Notes: generated from the letters alone by a model not told the origin. A stretch of 64,000 nucleotides of DNA from Stutzerimonas azotifigens DSM 17556 (GCF_000425625.1 NZ_KE384413.1:6205-70204); one strand, 5' to 3'. Shown: positions 41,889-52,440, counted from the first letter of the stretch. Numbers and translations are program-made.

Positions 41889-42117
41889 AGCTGAAGGAAG
41901 AGCCCGCCCTTACAAGCTTCGCCCGCGGGCGGGCCTCCGACAAAAGCAGCCGGACAAAACCGAACCCTGTGGGAGGAGCGCGCTCGCGGCGATTGCAGGC
42001 CGCGAGACCTGCCAGACCTGCAGGCGGTTGCCACCCGCTACCACTCATTGCAAACGAATGTATTTCCCCCGCCGGGAATCCATGCCTTTGCAATCGGCAA
42101 CGCCCACCGAGCAACAC
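41889..42117. other. gap between wzc- and cpsB-like genes with a palindromic repeat
   Basis: The 229-bp gap holds a dispersed-repeat unit, TGTGGGAGGAGCGCGCTCGC (41969-41988), with CGGCGATTGC following, and an inverted segment CAGGCCGCGAGACCTGCCAG. No gene is seen. Confidence 0.55.
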
Positions 42118-42843
42118 ATGATCGACCTACACAATCACCTGCTCCCCGGCATCGACGACGGCGCCCCCGATCTCGAAACCGCGCTGGCACTGGCCCGTGC
42201 GGCCGTGCAGGACGGCTTCACACACCTTGTCTGCACCCCGCATATCCATCCTGGCCGCTACGACAACACCCCGGCCAGCATCAGCGCGGCCAAGGCGGAA
42301 TTCGAAGCGGGCCTACAGCGGCACGGCATTGCGCTCAAAGTCGCAGCAGCGGCCGAGGTGCGCTTCGGCATGGAATTGATGGTCGGCATTAACCAGAACG
42401 CCATCCCCTTTCTCGGCGAATGGCAAGGCAACAAGGTGCTGCTGCTGGAATTCCCCCATGGGGAAATTCCCTTCGGCGCCGAACGCCTCACCCAATGGCT
42501 GCTGCAACACAACATCACACCGATGATCGCCCACCCGGAGCGCAACAAGGGCCTCATGCGCACACCCAGTCGCCTCAAGCCCTTCCTCGAACAGGGCTGC
42601 CTGCTGCAAGTGACCGCAGCCTCCGTTGCAGGCAGCTTCGGCCCGGCCGCGCAATCGCTTGCCCATGCCTTGCTGGAACAGGGGGTGGTCGCCATCCTCG
42701 CCAGCGACGCTCACAACCTCGTGCACCGCCCGCCTAAAATGACCGAAGGCATGCAACATGCCGCCCGGATCGTAGGTGAGCACCAGGCCGAAGCCCTGGT
42801 GAAACACACCCCCTGGGAAATCGCGCAGTACCACTTCCAATGA
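42118..42843 (+). CDS. CpsB/CapC-family protein-tyrosine phosphatase (PHP fold)
   Basis: The 241-residue metal-dependent phosphatase begins MIDLHNHLLPGIDDGAPDLE, with further metal ligands in CTPHIHPGRYDN, LEFPHGEIPF, MIAHPERNKG and ILASDAHNL. This family removes phosphate from BY-kinases such as the preceding Wzc-like protein. ATG 42118 agrees with B. subtilis and streptococcal starts; an in-frame ATG at 42082 is possible. Its stop overlaps the next gene by four bases (ATGA). Confidence 0.92.
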   Translation: MIDLHNHLLPGIDDGAPDLETALALARAAVQDGFTHLVCTPHIHPGRYDNTPASISAAKAEFEAGLQRHGIALKVAAAAEVRFGMELMVGINQNAIPFLGEWQGNKVLLLEFPHGEIPFGAERLTQWLLQHNITPMIAHPERNKGLMRTPSRLKPFLEQGCLLQVTAASVAGSFGPAAQSLAHALLEQGVVAILASDAHNLVHRPPKMTEGMQHAARIVGEHQAEALVKHTPWEIAQYHFQ

Positions 42844-43622
42844 CCGACCAGACTCCCGTCCGGCGCAAGCGCCGGGCGCGCTCCCATTCGCGCGCCGAAT
42901 CGCAAAACGTGACCACAGTCACCCGCGAACTGCCAACTCTCTCGGTCTTGCTGGTTGCCATCGGCCTAGCAATAACCGGAGGGCGCATGGCGCTTGCCGG
43001 TCTCGCCAGCTACCAGGCCGAAGCCTTTATTGAGAGCTGGGAACACGAGGCCCAGGAGCCCAGCGCACGCGCCTGGCGCATAGCTGAAGGCGCCGCACAA
43101 CGCGCCATTACGCTCTATCCGGTGGCCAACGGTGAATACGCCGACCGCCTGGGCCTCGTTTTCAGTTGGCAGCAGTACCGGCAGCCGTACGGCGCAGCTG
43201 CAGCACAAGCTTCCCGACGCGCCGCGCTGAACGCCTACCGCGAAGCCACAACCGCCCGCCCGACCTGGCCAGACTCCTGGGTGCGCCTGGCCCACGCCAA
43301 GCTCTACCTCCTCGAATTCGATGCCGAGTTCCATCAGGCGATGAAAAACGCCGCCGAACTGGGCCCCTGGCGCATCGGCATCAACCGCGAGCTGGCTGAA
43401 ATCGGCTTTACCGCCTGGCCGCAACTGAACCAGCCCCAGCGCCAAGCAACGCTCAAAGCCGCCCATCGCACCGTGGCGTACAGTAATAGCGAAGCGAAAA
43501 ATTATTACAACATCGCTCAGCACACTGGGTTAAGCAAGTTGCTATGCACCAGCCTAGATGACCAATTAAAAGCCGCTCGCAAGATTTGTCCGCTGACGCA
43601 CTTAGAATCTGGCGCCTGGTAG
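42840..43622 (+). CDS. VpsP-like polysaccharide biosynthesis protein
   Basis: The 260-residue protein has a basic N-terminus (RRKRRARSHSRAE), one membrane helix (LSVLLVAIGLAITGGRMALA, about 34-53) and a TPR-like periplasmic domain with AWRIAEGAAQRAITLYPVAN and REATTARPTWPDSWVRLAHA. It resembles VpsP, which follows the Wzc-like gene in Vibrio EPS loci. Its function is unknown. It overlaps the phosphatase gene by four bases and is the last GC-rich gene before the AT-rich block. Confidence 0.7.
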   Translation: MTDQTPVRRKRRARSHSRAESQNVTTVTRELPTLSVLLVAIGLAITGGRMALAGLASYQAEAFIESWEHEAQEPSARAWRIAEGAAQRAITLYPVANGEYADRLGLVFSWQQYRQPYGAAAAQASRRAALNAYREATTARPTWPDSWVRLAHAKLYLLEFDAEFHQAMKNAAELGPWRIGINRELAEIGFTAWPQLNQPQRQATLKAAHRTVAYSNSEAKNYYNIAQHTGLSKLLCTSLDDQLKAARKICPLTHLESGAW

Positions 43623-43808
43623 CGCCCGCTACCTCAACCGCTCGATTTAGGCATAGAGAAGGCTAACTAACGTTAAGTCAATAGCTTCGCCACATACACA
43701 GCCCATATCGCCTGCACTAGGACTTAGCATAAACTCAGCTTTTACGCGTTAGAACTGTTAGGTTCGAAGTCTACAATCAAAAAATGTTAGAAAAATAGCA
43801 ACCCTCTA

Positions 43809-45107
43809 ATGACCGGCATCAAGACAGTAAAAACCATCTCATTTTTATGGATCGGCTCGATCCTAGGAGCTGGCTTTAATTTCCTTGCGCAAATGGTTCT
43901 AGCTCGGAGCGTCGGAGCAGAGCAGTTCGGTGCTTTTGCTGCAAGTCTAGCTGCGGTAACCATGCTTTCGCCATTGGCTGGATTTGGGGTACAACTTTTC
44001 TGGTTGAGAGCCTTCGGAGAAGAAGGGTCAAAGGGCACGCGGTGGTTGAAAGGGAGCCTCCGGCTCGTAAGATTCACCACCTTGCTTATTTTTGTCATCC
44101 TACTCTGCTTAGGAACCATAAATTCGAAGAAGGATGCTTATTTAGGGGCAATTCTTGCCCTTCATATATTTGGCATTATTGGTATTGAATTAGTGGGGAG
44201 CCTGCTACAAATACAAGGACGCTACGCTGCTTTAGTAGCCTGGCAATTAGTTCCTCATGCTGCCCGCTTCCTTTTTATATGCGTCTTAGCTTTTATTTTT
44301 GCTTCTAGCTTTAGCACAACGGATGCCGCCCTCGCCTATGCCATCGTTTCAATTTCATCCCTAGCTTTGAGCATCCGCTTTCTAAAACAGAAAAACCGAA
44401 ACGAGTTTCTTTTTATTGATCACGAAAAAGCAGCGGAAAATAGTTTTTCTAAACTTTCGCACCCTTCCGCAACGGACGTAGCAAAAGAGTCTTGGAAATT
44501 TGGGTTAACCGGAATAATTTATCTCTCCTACTTCCAGGCATCGATTATTATCTTGGAACATATATCCGGACAACATGCTGCAGGAATTTTTAGTTCAGCC
44601 TTTATGATAATTGCCGCCATCTATCTTTTCCCCGCCGCCGTGTATCAAAAATTTTTTCTACCTAAGTTCCACCGCTGGGAAAACGAAAATATAACACTGA
44701 CTCGTGAAATATTGCGCACCGCATCGTTAGTCATGCTTATGATTGGGGTCTGCTCAATGCTGCTCCTATGGTTAGCTAGCCCATATCTAATCCCTCTCCT
44801 ATTTGGCCAAGAATACATAAGCGCTATTCCAGTATTAAACATACTTGCTGTAGCAATCCCAATAAGATTTCTGGCATCCGGGTTTTCAGCTGCCTTAACA
44901 AAAACAACAACAATAAAGCTGAAAAACCTGGTTATGGGATGCATCTCCGCCGCTTCTGTATTAGCAAGCTTTGCTGTAATACAGCGGCACGGCATTCAAG
45001 GTGCAGCGATTGTCTATTTGTGCACGGAATTATCTTTATCAATCGCCTTCTTCATTATCGCCAAAGCGGTTGTTTTCAAAGGCTCTGTAATTGGTAACAA
45101 AGCATGA
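43809..45107 (+). CDS. wzx: Wzx-type oligosaccharide flippase
   Basis: The 432-residue protein has about 12 predicted membrane helices and the pattern of polysaccharide flippases: an N-terminal SILGAGFNFLAQMVLARSVG with GAEQFGAFAASLAAVTMLSP, and a central FGLTGIIYLSYFQASIIILE. It would move lipid-linked repeat units to the periplasmic face. The coding sequence is clearly richer in A and T than its surroundings. It overlaps the next gene by four bases. Confidence 0.88.
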   Translation: MTGIKTVKTISFLWIGSILGAGFNFLAQMVLARSVGAEQFGAFAASLAAVTMLSPLAGFGVQLFWLRAFGEEGSKGTRWLKGSLRLVRFTTLLIFVILLCLGTINSKKDAYLGAILALHIFGIIGIELVGSLLQIQGRYAALVAWQLVPHAARFLFICVLAFIFASSFSTTDAALAYAIVSISSLALSIRFLKQKNRNEFLFIDHEKAAENSFSKLSHPSATDVAKESWKFGLTGIIYLSYFQASIIILEHISGQHAAGIFSSAFMIIAAIYLFPAAVYQKFFLPKFHRWENENITLTREILRTASLVMLMIGVCSMLLLWLASPYLIPLLFGQEYISAIPVLNILAVAIPIRFLASGFSAALTKTTTIKLKNLVMGCISAASVLASFAVIQRHGIQGAAIVYLCTELSLSIAFFIIAKAVVFKGSVIGNKA

Positions 45108-46243
45108 AACGAGAATTAGTCGCCGGCGGCTACTATGGTATGGGTAATTTTGGCGATGACTTATTCGGCGTAACTGTAGCTGGCGCTTCTGCCCACTACT
45201 GGACTGATTTTAACGTGCGCCTTCTGTGTCCTCGCCTTGATGGCATAGAGAATGACTTTTTTATTCCGGGCTGGTTTCCCAAGACAGTCTATTCCTCTCA
45301 AAGCTATGCCGGAAAGCTTTCTCGTCTTGGTTTTTTAATGCGCAGCCTCAAAGAAGCTGAAAAATATGTATTTGCCGGGGGCTCCGTTTTTTCTTCTATG
45401 CCATCAGGACTCAGAGACTTTGTTGTCTCTCGACACTCAGAGCAACTAGCGATTTCAGCAGTTGGTGTTTCATTAGGACCTTTTGACAGCATGGAATCGG
45501 AAAAGAAAATAAGGACCATGCTAAGGAGCTTCGAATATATTTCACTAAGAGACAAAGTCTCATATGAAATTGCAGAAAGCTTCAATTTAGATGCCCGCGT
45601 GGTACTCGCCGGAGATCTAGCAGGTGTAATGAAAACAATCTATCCACTGCCACCTACTGCAGCCTTTAAACTTACCAGCGATAAGAAGATAATTGGATTT
45701 TCTCCTTGCTTTCTTGATCGAAGACCGGAGTTAGCCAGGCACTATTGCGACGCTTTTATTTCGGCCGTTAAAGCTGCCAGCACCACTATGCAGATGAAAG
45801 TAATTGTATTAAATTTAAATTATCACCCCACTTTGGGTGATAATTCACTATGCAACTATGCAATGTCCGAGTTAAATTCTTTCGCAATCGAATGCGAGAT
45901 GATCTGCTATTCGTCCATGGGTGTATTAGGAACGTGGAATCTTATCTCAACATTTGACGCCTATATTAGTGTCCGGCTGCATGGTGCAATTAGCGCATTT
46001 CTGCTCAATGTACCATTTTGCTTATTTGAATATCATCCGAAATGCACCGATTTTCTATATGAGATTGGTGCTCCCGATATAGCACGCCTCGCCCCGGAGA
46101 AAGGAGACGACTTTGGATTGACAGACGCCTTAGCTAACATCTTAGGAGGGGCGCACTACTCTACTTTATCAACTTCCAAGTATGAACAAGCCTCTGCGCT
46201 AAATTTTACTAAAGCGCCATGGGCCAAACGAAATGCGCTGTGA
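45104..46243 (+). CDS. polysaccharide pyruvyl transferase family protein
   Basis: The 379-residue protein matches the polysaccharide pyruvyl transferase family (WcaK/CsaB-like), with the N-terminal YYGMGNFGDDLFGVTVAG loop and the C-terminal SVRLHGAISAFLLNVPFCLF motif with its conserved Arg-His. It would add a pyruvate ketal from phosphoenolpyruvate to a sugar of the repeat unit, giving the polymer negative charge. The acceptor sugar cannot be read from the sequence. AT-rich like its neighbours. Confidence 0.83.
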   Translation: MKRELVAGGYYGMGNFGDDLFGVTVAGASAHYWTDFNVRLLCPRLDGIENDFFIPGWFPKTVYSSQSYAGKLSRLGFLMRSLKEAEKYVFAGGSVFSSMPSGLRDFVVSRHSEQLAISAVGVSLGPFDSMESEKKIRTMLRSFEYISLRDKVSYEIAESFNLDARVVLAGDLAGVMKTIYPLPPTAAFKLTSDKKIIGFSPCFLDRRPELARHYCDAFISAVKAASTTMQMKVIVLNLNYHPTLGDNSLCNYAMSELNSFAIECEMICYSSMGVLGTWNLISTFDAYISVRLHGAISAFLLNVPFCLFEYHPKCTDFLYEIGAPDIARLAPEKGDDFGLTDALANILGGAHYSTLSTSKYEQASALNFTKAPWAKRNAL

Positions 46244-47102
46244 ACAACTTTCACCGGCGGAGAAAGGAAAGGTGGATAAAGAGCTTGGAGAGGTAAGCGT
46301 AGTAATTCCCTGTTACTGCTGCTCTGAAACAATAGATAGAGCTGTATCTTCTGTCTATGTACAAACAATCAGGCCACACGAAGTCATTCTAGTCGACGAT
46401 TGTAGTCCTGACGAAACATTGAGCAATCTTTACGAGCTTCAAGCAAGCTATCCACCGGGCTGGATCAAAATAATTACATTGGGCACAAATTCAGGTCCGG
46501 GTTCGGCACGCAACGCCGGCTGGAATGCTTCAACCCAACACTATGTTGCTTTTCTAGATGCAGACGATAGCTGGCACCCGCAAAAAATTGAGGTGCAACT
46601 CTCCTGGATGAGAGCAAATCCGTCTGTTTCGTTAACCGGCCATAAGTGCGAAGTGCTCGGGGGCACCAAAGCTCACTCAATCAGCCCCATTCTAAACCCT
46701 CCTCAATGGAAAGAGGTGAAGCCGGCACACCTGTTACTAAAAAATATATTCCAAACACCCACCGTCATGGTAAGAAACGATCTTGATTTCCGCATGATCG
46801 AAGGGAAAAGATATTCTGAAGACTATCATTTATGGTTAAAAACCATTCTATCTGGCCGCAAGGGATATTTCATTGATTATCCAATGGCATATTTATATAA
46901 AGCGGAATATGGAGCTAGCGGTCTAAGCGGAAATCTGTGGGAGCTTGAGAAAGGCGAAATAGACACCTTCTTTCGGCTATACAAAGATAAAGAAATAAAA
47001 ATAACCCAACTAACCAAATCCGTAGCCTTTTCCTTAATTAAGTACTTTAGAAGAGCGATCATTGTTAAGCTTAGAAAAGCAACTCCAACTGCAAACAAAT
47101 GA
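46233..47102 (+). CDS. glycosyltransferase family 2
   Basis: The 289-residue GT-A enzyme has VSVVIPCYCCSETIDRAVSS (nucleotide-sugar binding), ILVDDCSPDETL, SGPGSARNAGWNAS and the metal-binding DADD in YVAFLDADDSWHP, then SEDYHLWLKTIL near the catalytic base. It adds one sugar to the lipid-linked repeat unit; donor and acceptor are unknown. It overlaps the pyruvyl transferase gene by 11 bases. A GTG at 46272 after AAGGAAAG is an alternative start. Confidence 0.88.
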   Translation: MRCEQLSPAEKGKVDKELGEVSVVIPCYCCSETIDRAVSSVYVQTIRPHEVILVDDCSPDETLSNLYELQASYPPGWIKIITLGTNSGPGSARNAGWNASTQHYVAFLDADDSWHPQKIEVQLSWMRANPSVSLTGHKCEVLGGTKAHSISPILNPPQWKEVKPAHLLLKNIFQTPTVMVRNDLDFRMIEGKRYSEDYHLWLKTILSGRKGYFIDYPMAYLYKAEYGASGLSGNLWELEKGEIDTFFRLYKDKEIKITQLTKSVAFSLIKYFRRAIIVKLRKATPTANK

Positions 47103-47114
47103 AGCCAAAAGTGT

Positions 47115-48242
47115 ATGAACGGCACCGTATTAATATACATATACATTATAACCAGCTGGATCTTTTGCATCCTACTCCATAGGAACAAATCGGTACTTAC
47201 CAACGACAGGTCGACAAAGTATTACAAAACCGTATTCTTCAGCCTACCCCCAATAATCCTAGGTTATTATTTTATTGCGTTGCGTCCCTTTAATTCGGGT
47301 GGCGATACTGTAACTTACATAAGTTCCTTTAATCAAATATCATCACCGCTCACTGCCACAGCAGACGCAAATTATGGTACCGAGATATTCTTTTGGCCAA
47401 CACAAGCATTCATAAAGTATTTTTTCGAAATTCGCGGCTGGCTTATTATTAATTTTCTTGTAGTCACGAGCCTCGCCTTTTTTTCATATAAAAAACTAGC
47501 GCAAAACACAAATATTTCGCCCTTGATATTTGCCCTGGTTTTTATGACTTTTTTCGCGGTGTACAGCGGCAACGCGATGCGCCAAGTTTATTCAATACCC
47601 TTGGGCCTGATTGCATTCCATTACAGCTATCAAAGGCAATTTTTCAGATTTTTAGTTTTTTCTTTATTAGCGATTTCCTTCCACTGGTCTGCAACAATAA
47701 TTTTATTAAGCCCGGCCTTTATCAATATTCCAAACCACATTCGATATTACATTGCGGTCCCCACGATTGCGCTAGCATGCTCGCCCCTCATTGGCCCTTC
47801 GGTGGGCATGGCTGTAGAATTAACAGGTTTCCAGTGGCTAACTCAAAAAACAGATCTTTATTTAAGGGGAAGCTATATTTCCCACATTAGCGCTGTATGG
47901 AAAACCATGAACTTCTGGCTATGCGTATGCATATATATAATTCTAATTATCACAAAGATCGCCATATGTGATAGATATGCCAAGATAGTTAAAATCCAGC
48001 TGATGTTTATTTCACTAATCTTTTTCTCAATACAAAACCAAGACATCTCAGAGCGATATATGACGTGGTTAATATTCATGACTCCTATTAGCATCTCTCT
48101 AATCATATTGAATCTAAAACTATCGCCCTTTATAAAAAATACGATTTACGCAACGCTCTTCATACTTATGGCTCTCTTGGTTTTTACTAGGCCGAGCGCA
48201 ATAGAGACATTAGGCATAAATAACCCTGAGTTATCAATTTGA
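47115..48242 (+). CDS. EpsG-family membrane protein, probable Wzy polymerase
   Basis: The 375-residue protein has about ten membrane helices and the EpsG-type pattern: GDTVTYISSF in the first large loop, GNAMRQVYSIPLGLIAFHYS near the middle, SFHWSATIILL after it, and QDISERYMTWL late. EpsG proteins are regarded as polymerases of Wzx/Wzy-type EPS. It is very AT-rich. A separate O-antigen-ligase-family gene at 53608-55017 is the other polymerase or ligase candidate. Confidence 0.8.
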   Translation: MNGTVLIYIYIITSWIFCILLHRNKSVLTNDRSTKYYKTVFFSLPPIILGYYFIALRPFNSGGDTVTYISSFNQISSPLTATADANYGTEIFFWPTQAFIKYFFEIRGWLIINFLVVTSLAFFSYKKLAQNTNISPLIFALVFMTFFAVYSGNAMRQVYSIPLGLIAFHYSYQRQFFRFLVFSLLAISFHWSATIILLSPAFINIPNHIRYYIAVPTIALACSPLIGPSVGMAVELTGFQWLTQKTDLYLRGSYISHISAVWKTMNFWLCVCIYIILIITKIAICDRYAKIVKIQLMFISLIFFSIQNQDISERYMTWLIFMTPISISLIILNLKLSPFIKNTIYATLFILMALLVFTRPSAIETLGINNPELSI

Positions 48243-48251
48243 AATCCCTCA

Positions 48252-49322
48252 ATGAAATTAACCCACATAATTGAAGCGACGGCGACAGGAACTCTGTCGA
48301 TGGCAGCCCTGCTGGCTAACGCTCAATCTCGAGCGGGCCATGATGTCCATATGATTTATTCTATCCGCCCTGAATCTCCGAAAGATTTCCTATATTTATT
48401 CGATCCCAAAATAAAGCTTTATCAAGTGCAAATGAATTCTCACTTTGAAAAGCTACAAAGTATTCCGAAAATACGTAAAATCTTGAAGAGCATTCGACCA
48501 AACAAAGTATTTTTACACTCGTCTTTTGCCGGCTTCCTAGGCCGAATATCCGCATTATTCCTCCTGAAGGACACCGGTTTTCTCTATATCCCGCACTGTA
48601 TATCTTTTATGCGGAAAGATATTGGGAGCATTAAGAAAGCTTTATTTGTTTTACTTGAGTGGATAGGCTCACTTAAAAAATCCGACTACATCGCCTGTTC
48701 GAAAAGCGAGCAGACAGCGATACATGAATTCATCCCGTTCCGCATTTGCCATCTCGTTGAGAACGCACTTGACTTTGCGTCAGGGGCCGCCATCACACCG
48801 GTAAAAGAAAGAAAAAATAGTATTATTACTGTCGGACAAATTCGCCCTCAAAAAGGGCCATACAGATTTTCCGAAATTGCTCACCTAGTACACGGTACGC
48901 ATCCCGAGACTACGTTTATCTGGGTTGGGGATGGAGACTTCCAAGCTCGTCGGAAGCTTGAATTATCGGGCGTAATCGTTACGGGCTGGAGAAGCAAAGC
49001 TGAGATTTGGGAATTGCTTGAAAACGCGCGCCTTTATCTTTCAACTTCACTCTGGGAGGGGATGCCTGTTTCTGTCATTGAAGCTAACTTTGCTGGGCTC
49101 CCAGTAATTGCTTCAAACTGCCCAGGCAATATAGATGTCGTCGAGAATGGGAAAACCGGCTGGTTATTCGAAACTTCTGAGGAGGCGGCAAATTTAATCA
49201 GAGCTTGTCTTGAATCCCCAGCATATTCGGAAGAAATTTCAGACAGAGCATTATCCCTAGCGAAGAAACGGTTCAATCTTGACCGTTATCTCAAGGATAT
49301 GGATGAATTGATTAACTCCTAG
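48252..49322 (+). CDS. glycosyltransferase family 4 (GT-B)
   Basis: The 356-residue protein has a Rossmann-like N-terminal half (GTLSMAALLANAQSRAGHDV, in the GT4 acceptor region) and a typical C-terminal donor half with ITVGQIRPQKGPYRF, FIWVGDGDF, VTGWRSKAEIWELLENARLY and the EX7E motif in LSTSLWEGMPVSVIEANFAG. It transfers a sugar with retention of configuration. It is the last gene of the AT-rich block. Confidence 0.88.
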   Translation: MKLTHIIEATATGTLSMAALLANAQSRAGHDVHMIYSIRPESPKDFLYLFDPKIKLYQVQMNSHFEKLQSIPKIRKILKSIRPNKVFLHSSFAGFLGRISALFLLKDTGFLYIPHCISFMRKDIGSIKKALFVLLEWIGSLKKSDYIACSKSEQTAIHEFIPFRICHLVENALDFASGAAITPVKERKNSIITVGQIRPQKGPYRFSEIAHLVHGTHPETTFIWVGDGDFQARRKLELSGVIVTGWRSKAEIWELLENARLYLSTSLWEGMPVSVIEANFAGLPVIASNCPGNIDVVENGKTGWLFETSEEAANLIRACLESPAYSEEISDRALSLAKKRFNLDRYLKDMDELINS

Positions 49323-49541
49323 CCACCAACCAATAAACACGGCACTTCCTCTATTTAAAAATCATAAATTAATAGCTAAACGCGCTTGCGAAACTTCAAT
49401 GTTAGGTGTCACGCTTCAAATGCAACGCTTTGCTATCGCTACTAGGCCTATCAGTACCAGCAAGGCCACTGCCTATTGGCAGTTCGCCGTGATCTTAGCT
49501 CGCAAACTAGCGCCATTCCGGAGTTAATGCTTGGAGGCACA

Positions 49542-50945
49542 ATGGAACTCACATTTAGACGAAGCAGAAGCCTGTCGCATAAGTATGGATGGCTAAGCAG
49601 CAGGCTGGCGCAGTTGACCGATGTAGGTGCGACCGCACTCGCCGCCTATGTGGTTCATGGCGCGTATTTAAAACAGGCAGCCATGTCGCCGTTATATGCT
49701 TGGGGTACGACGGTTGGCGCGCTGCTGGTAGCAATCGTGCTGCCCGCTCTGGGCATCTACAACACTTGGCGAGGCCGGGTGCTTAGCCCGCTGCTGTTCA
49801 AGCTGCTGACGGGCTATGCGATTGTTGGCCTGATTTGCACTAGCCTGCTGTTTCTCACCGGCCTGTCTGAAGCGTTCTCCCGTGTGTGGCTGGTGGTCTC
49901 GTTCACCGTTGCTTTCCTTATTTCTCTCTCGGCACGAGCTGCGGTTTATCCGTTGCTCAAACGCTATCGGATGCTCGGTCGAAACCGCCGACAGGTTGTG
50001 CTCATCGGGGATGCTCGTTCCTGTGCAAGAGCCGTCCATCATTTGCAACGCGAGCCAACGGCAGGCTTCGATATCGGTGCCGTCTATTTGATGGGAGATG
50101 ACTCCGCAAAGGAACTGGCAGGACAAAAGCTAAATTGGCTTCCCTATTCAGCTGCCCGTGTCCACGATATTCACAGTGACGAGGTGTGGATCTGCCTGCC
50201 ACTGGCGGAAGGCGAGCGTGTCAAGCAGACCATCGCCGACCTTGGCGTTACTGCGGCGAACGTGCGGTTCATGCCCGATATGCGCGACTTCCGCCTGATC
50301 AACCACAACATCTCTCACGTCGCCAATCTCTATCTGTTGGATATGAGCTGCTCGCCGATCAGTGGCAGTGCTCATTTCCTCAAGGCGGTGGAAGATCGCT
50401 TGATTGCGGCTCTGATTCTGGTAGCAATTTCTCCAATTCTGTTAATCGTTGCCATCGGTGTGAAGCTGTCATCTCCTGGGCCGATTTTTTATCGGCAGGA
50501 GCGAGTCAGCTGGAATGGCAAGCCGTTCGATATGCTCAAGTTTCGCTCCATGCCAGTGGACTCTGAAAAGAGCGGCGTAACCTGGGGCGGCGCGCAGCAA
50601 AAGCAGACCACCCGTTTTGGCGCCTTCATTCGTCGTACCAGCCTGGATGAGCTACCGCAGTTCATCAACGTATTGAAGGGAAACATGTCCATCGTTGGGC
50701 CGCGCCCAGAGCGCACGATATTCGTTGAGCGCTTCAAGCACGAAATCCCAGGCTATATGCAGAAGCATTTAATGAAAGCCGGCATTACCGGCTGGGCGCA
50801 GATCAACGGCTGGCGTGGCGATACGGACTTGGAGAAGCGTATCGAATGCGATCTTTGGTATATCGAAAACTGGTCGCTCATGCTTGACCTGAAAATCATC
50901 TTGCTCACCGTATTCAAGGGATTCGTTAATAAAAACGCTTATTGA
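49542..50945 (+). CDS. undecaprenyl-phosphate glucose phosphotransferase (WcaJ/VpsL family)
   Basis: The 467-residue polyprenyl-phosphate hexose-1-phosphate transferase starts repeat-unit synthesis by loading a sugar phosphate on undecaprenyl phosphate. Four N-terminal helices (about 20-130) are followed by a CoA-binding-like domain ([20 protein letters not shown]) and, after a further helix, the catalytic domain: [45 protein letters not shown] and [20 protein letters not shown]. The ATG at 49542 has GGAGG 4 bases upstream. GC content is back to normal here. The 220-bp gap before it may hold its own promoter. Confidence 0.92.
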   Translation: MELTFRRSRSLSHKYGWLSSRLAQLTDVGATALAAYVVHGAYLKQAAMSPLYAWGTTVGALLVAIVLPALGIYNTWRGRVLSPLLFKLLTGYAIVGLICTSLLFLTGLSEAFSRVWLVVSFTVAFLISLSARAAVYPLLKRYRMLGRNRRQVVLIGDARSCARAVHHLQREPTAGFDIGAVYLMGDDSAKELAGQKLNWLPYSAARVHDIHSDEVWICLPLAEGERVKQTIADLGVTAANVRFMPDMRDFRLINHNISHVANLYLLDMSCSPISGSAHFLKAVEDRLIAALILVAISPILLIVAIGVKLSSPGPIFYRQERVSWNGKPFDMLKFRSMPVDSEKSGVTWGGAQQKQTTRFGAFIRRTSLDELPQFINVLKGNMSIVGPRPERTIFVERFKHEIPGYMQKHLMKAGITGWAQINGWRGDTDLEKRIECDLWYIENWSLMLDLKIILLTVFKGFVNKNAY

Positions 50946-51034
50946 GGCGATTGCCTGGCCCATCGAGCCATAAGCGAGCTTTGGTGTTTCGTGGCGCCTC
51001 AGGGCACCACTTGTATTTTTGTAAGGACGCACTC

Positions 51035-52129
51035 TTGACTGAAACGATTTTGATAACAGGCGGCGCCGGCTATATCGGCTCGCACACCACCCTGGCCCTG
51101 CTCGAAGCTGGCTATGACGTGGTGGTGCTCGATAACCTCAGCAACAGCTCGGTTGAATCCCTCGAGCGCATTGCGCATATCTGCGGCAGAATGCCGGCTT
51201 TCGCTCGTGGGGACATTCGCGATGTGGCGCTGCTCGATCTGCTGTTCGCCAGCTACCCTATCAGTGCCGTGCTGCACTTCGCCGGGCTCAAGGCGGTTGG
51301 TGAGAGCGTGCGCGAGCCATTGGCTTACTACCAGAACAATGTGGCCGGCAGCCTTTCGTTATGCCAGGCCATGGCTCGTGCGGGGGTGTTCCGCCTGGTA
51401 TTCAGTTCTTCGGCCACCGTATATGGCGAACCGGAGCGGATGCCCATCGCTGAAGATTTTCCCACTGGCCAACCGACCAATCCTTATGGCCGCTCTAAGC
51501 TCATGTTCGAGGAAGTATTGCGCGACGTAGCGGCTTCCGACCCGCGCTGGAGCATCGCGCTCCTGCGCTATTTCAACCCGGTCGGCGCCCATGAGAGCGG
51601 GCTGATCGGAGAGGCACCCAACGGAATACCGAATAACCTGCTGCCATACATCAGCCAAGTAGCGGTGGGCAAGCTCCGCCAGCTAACCGTATTTGGCAAC
51701 GATTATGCGACGCCAGATGGCACCGGAATACGCGACTATATCCATGTAGTCGACTTGGCTGAGGGGCATCTGAAAGCGCTGCAACGCATCACCTCCGATG
51801 CAGGCTTGCACGTTTGGAACCTGGGAACCGGAACAGGCTATAGCGTGCTGCAGATGATCCAGGCCTTCGAGCAAGCCTCGGGCCGAGCCGTACCATACCG
51901 AGTTGCACCGCGCCGCCCTGGCGATATCGCTCAGTGCTGGGCGGATCCGAGCAAAGCCGCCAAAGAACTTGGCTGGCAAGCAAAGCGTGGCCTTGATGCA
52001 ATGATGCGTGATGCCTGGCGCTGGCAGCTCAGCAATCCTGACGGGTATACGAGCGCTCCCCCCCAGGGAGAAGCCAATACCACGTTGCCCCAGGCCCCGT
52101 CAGGCACGTCAATCAGGGCGGTTGGGTAA
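51035..52129 (+). CDS. galE: UDP-glucose 4-epimerase
   Basis: The 364-residue NAD-dependent epimerase interconverts UDP-glucose and UDP-galactose, supplying the EPS pathway. Visible elements are [20 protein letters not shown] (GxxGxxG), the catalytic Ser/Thr region [25 protein letters not shown] (YxxxK), and [17 protein letters not shown]. The TTG start at 51035 (AGGA 7 bases before) fits the family N-terminus; there is no suitable ATG nearby. A C-terminal tail of about 25 residues beyond the usual end is low-complexity. Confidence 0.92.
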   Translation: MTETILITGGAGYIGSHTTLALLEAGYDVVVLDNLSNSSVESLERIAHICGRMPAFARGDIRDVALLDLLFASYPISAVLHFAGLKAVGESVREPLAYYQNNVAGSLSLCQAMARAGVFRLVFSSSATVYGEPERMPIAEDFPTGQPTNPYGRSKLMFEEVLRDVAASDPRWSIALLRYFNPVGAHESGLIGEAPNGIPNNLLPYISQVAVGKLRQLTVFGNDYATPDGTGIRDYIHVVDLAEGHLKALQRITSDAGLHVWNLGTGTGYSVLQMIQAFEQASGRAVPYRVAPRRPGDIAQCWADPSKAAKELGWQAKRGLDAMMRDAWRWQLSNPDGYTSAPPQGEANTTLPQAPSGTSIRAVG

Positions 52130-52440
52130 TACGCACCTGTCGCTAGGTTCCCCAGCGCGGCTAAGACGTAAGCAAGGTGTCGGAAAGCGGAGTGGTCTCC
52201 CCCCGTATTCGGTACGTCTTCGTCGACTTGGTGACGTTGGCTTGGGTTCATCGAGCCCAGCGTGATGTTAAGGCAGCTTCAAGGCGGAACGTTCGGCTGG
52301 TCGAACTTGTCGGTTGCCTGTTCGTCATCTAGCGCGGCGTTCATCATGCCTCGACCATAGCGAGCTTGGCATGGCTGCCTTATGCACAGGTGCCGTCGCG
52401 GCATCAGTATCACTCTTTTTCCTCCGCAGACGGTCCCTCC
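52130..52440. other. intergenic region after galE
   Basis: A 311-bp gap. I see no gene, clear terminator or promoter; small GC-rich inverted segments such as TTGGGTTCATCGAGCCCAG (52241-52259) are present. Confidence 0.4.

Noticed and set aside
43660-49410. GTTAGGT sequences near both borders of the AT-rich block, resembling integron attC core sites
   Set aside because: No paired complementary core or attC palindrome was found by eye, no integrase is present, and a 7-base match is expected by chance.
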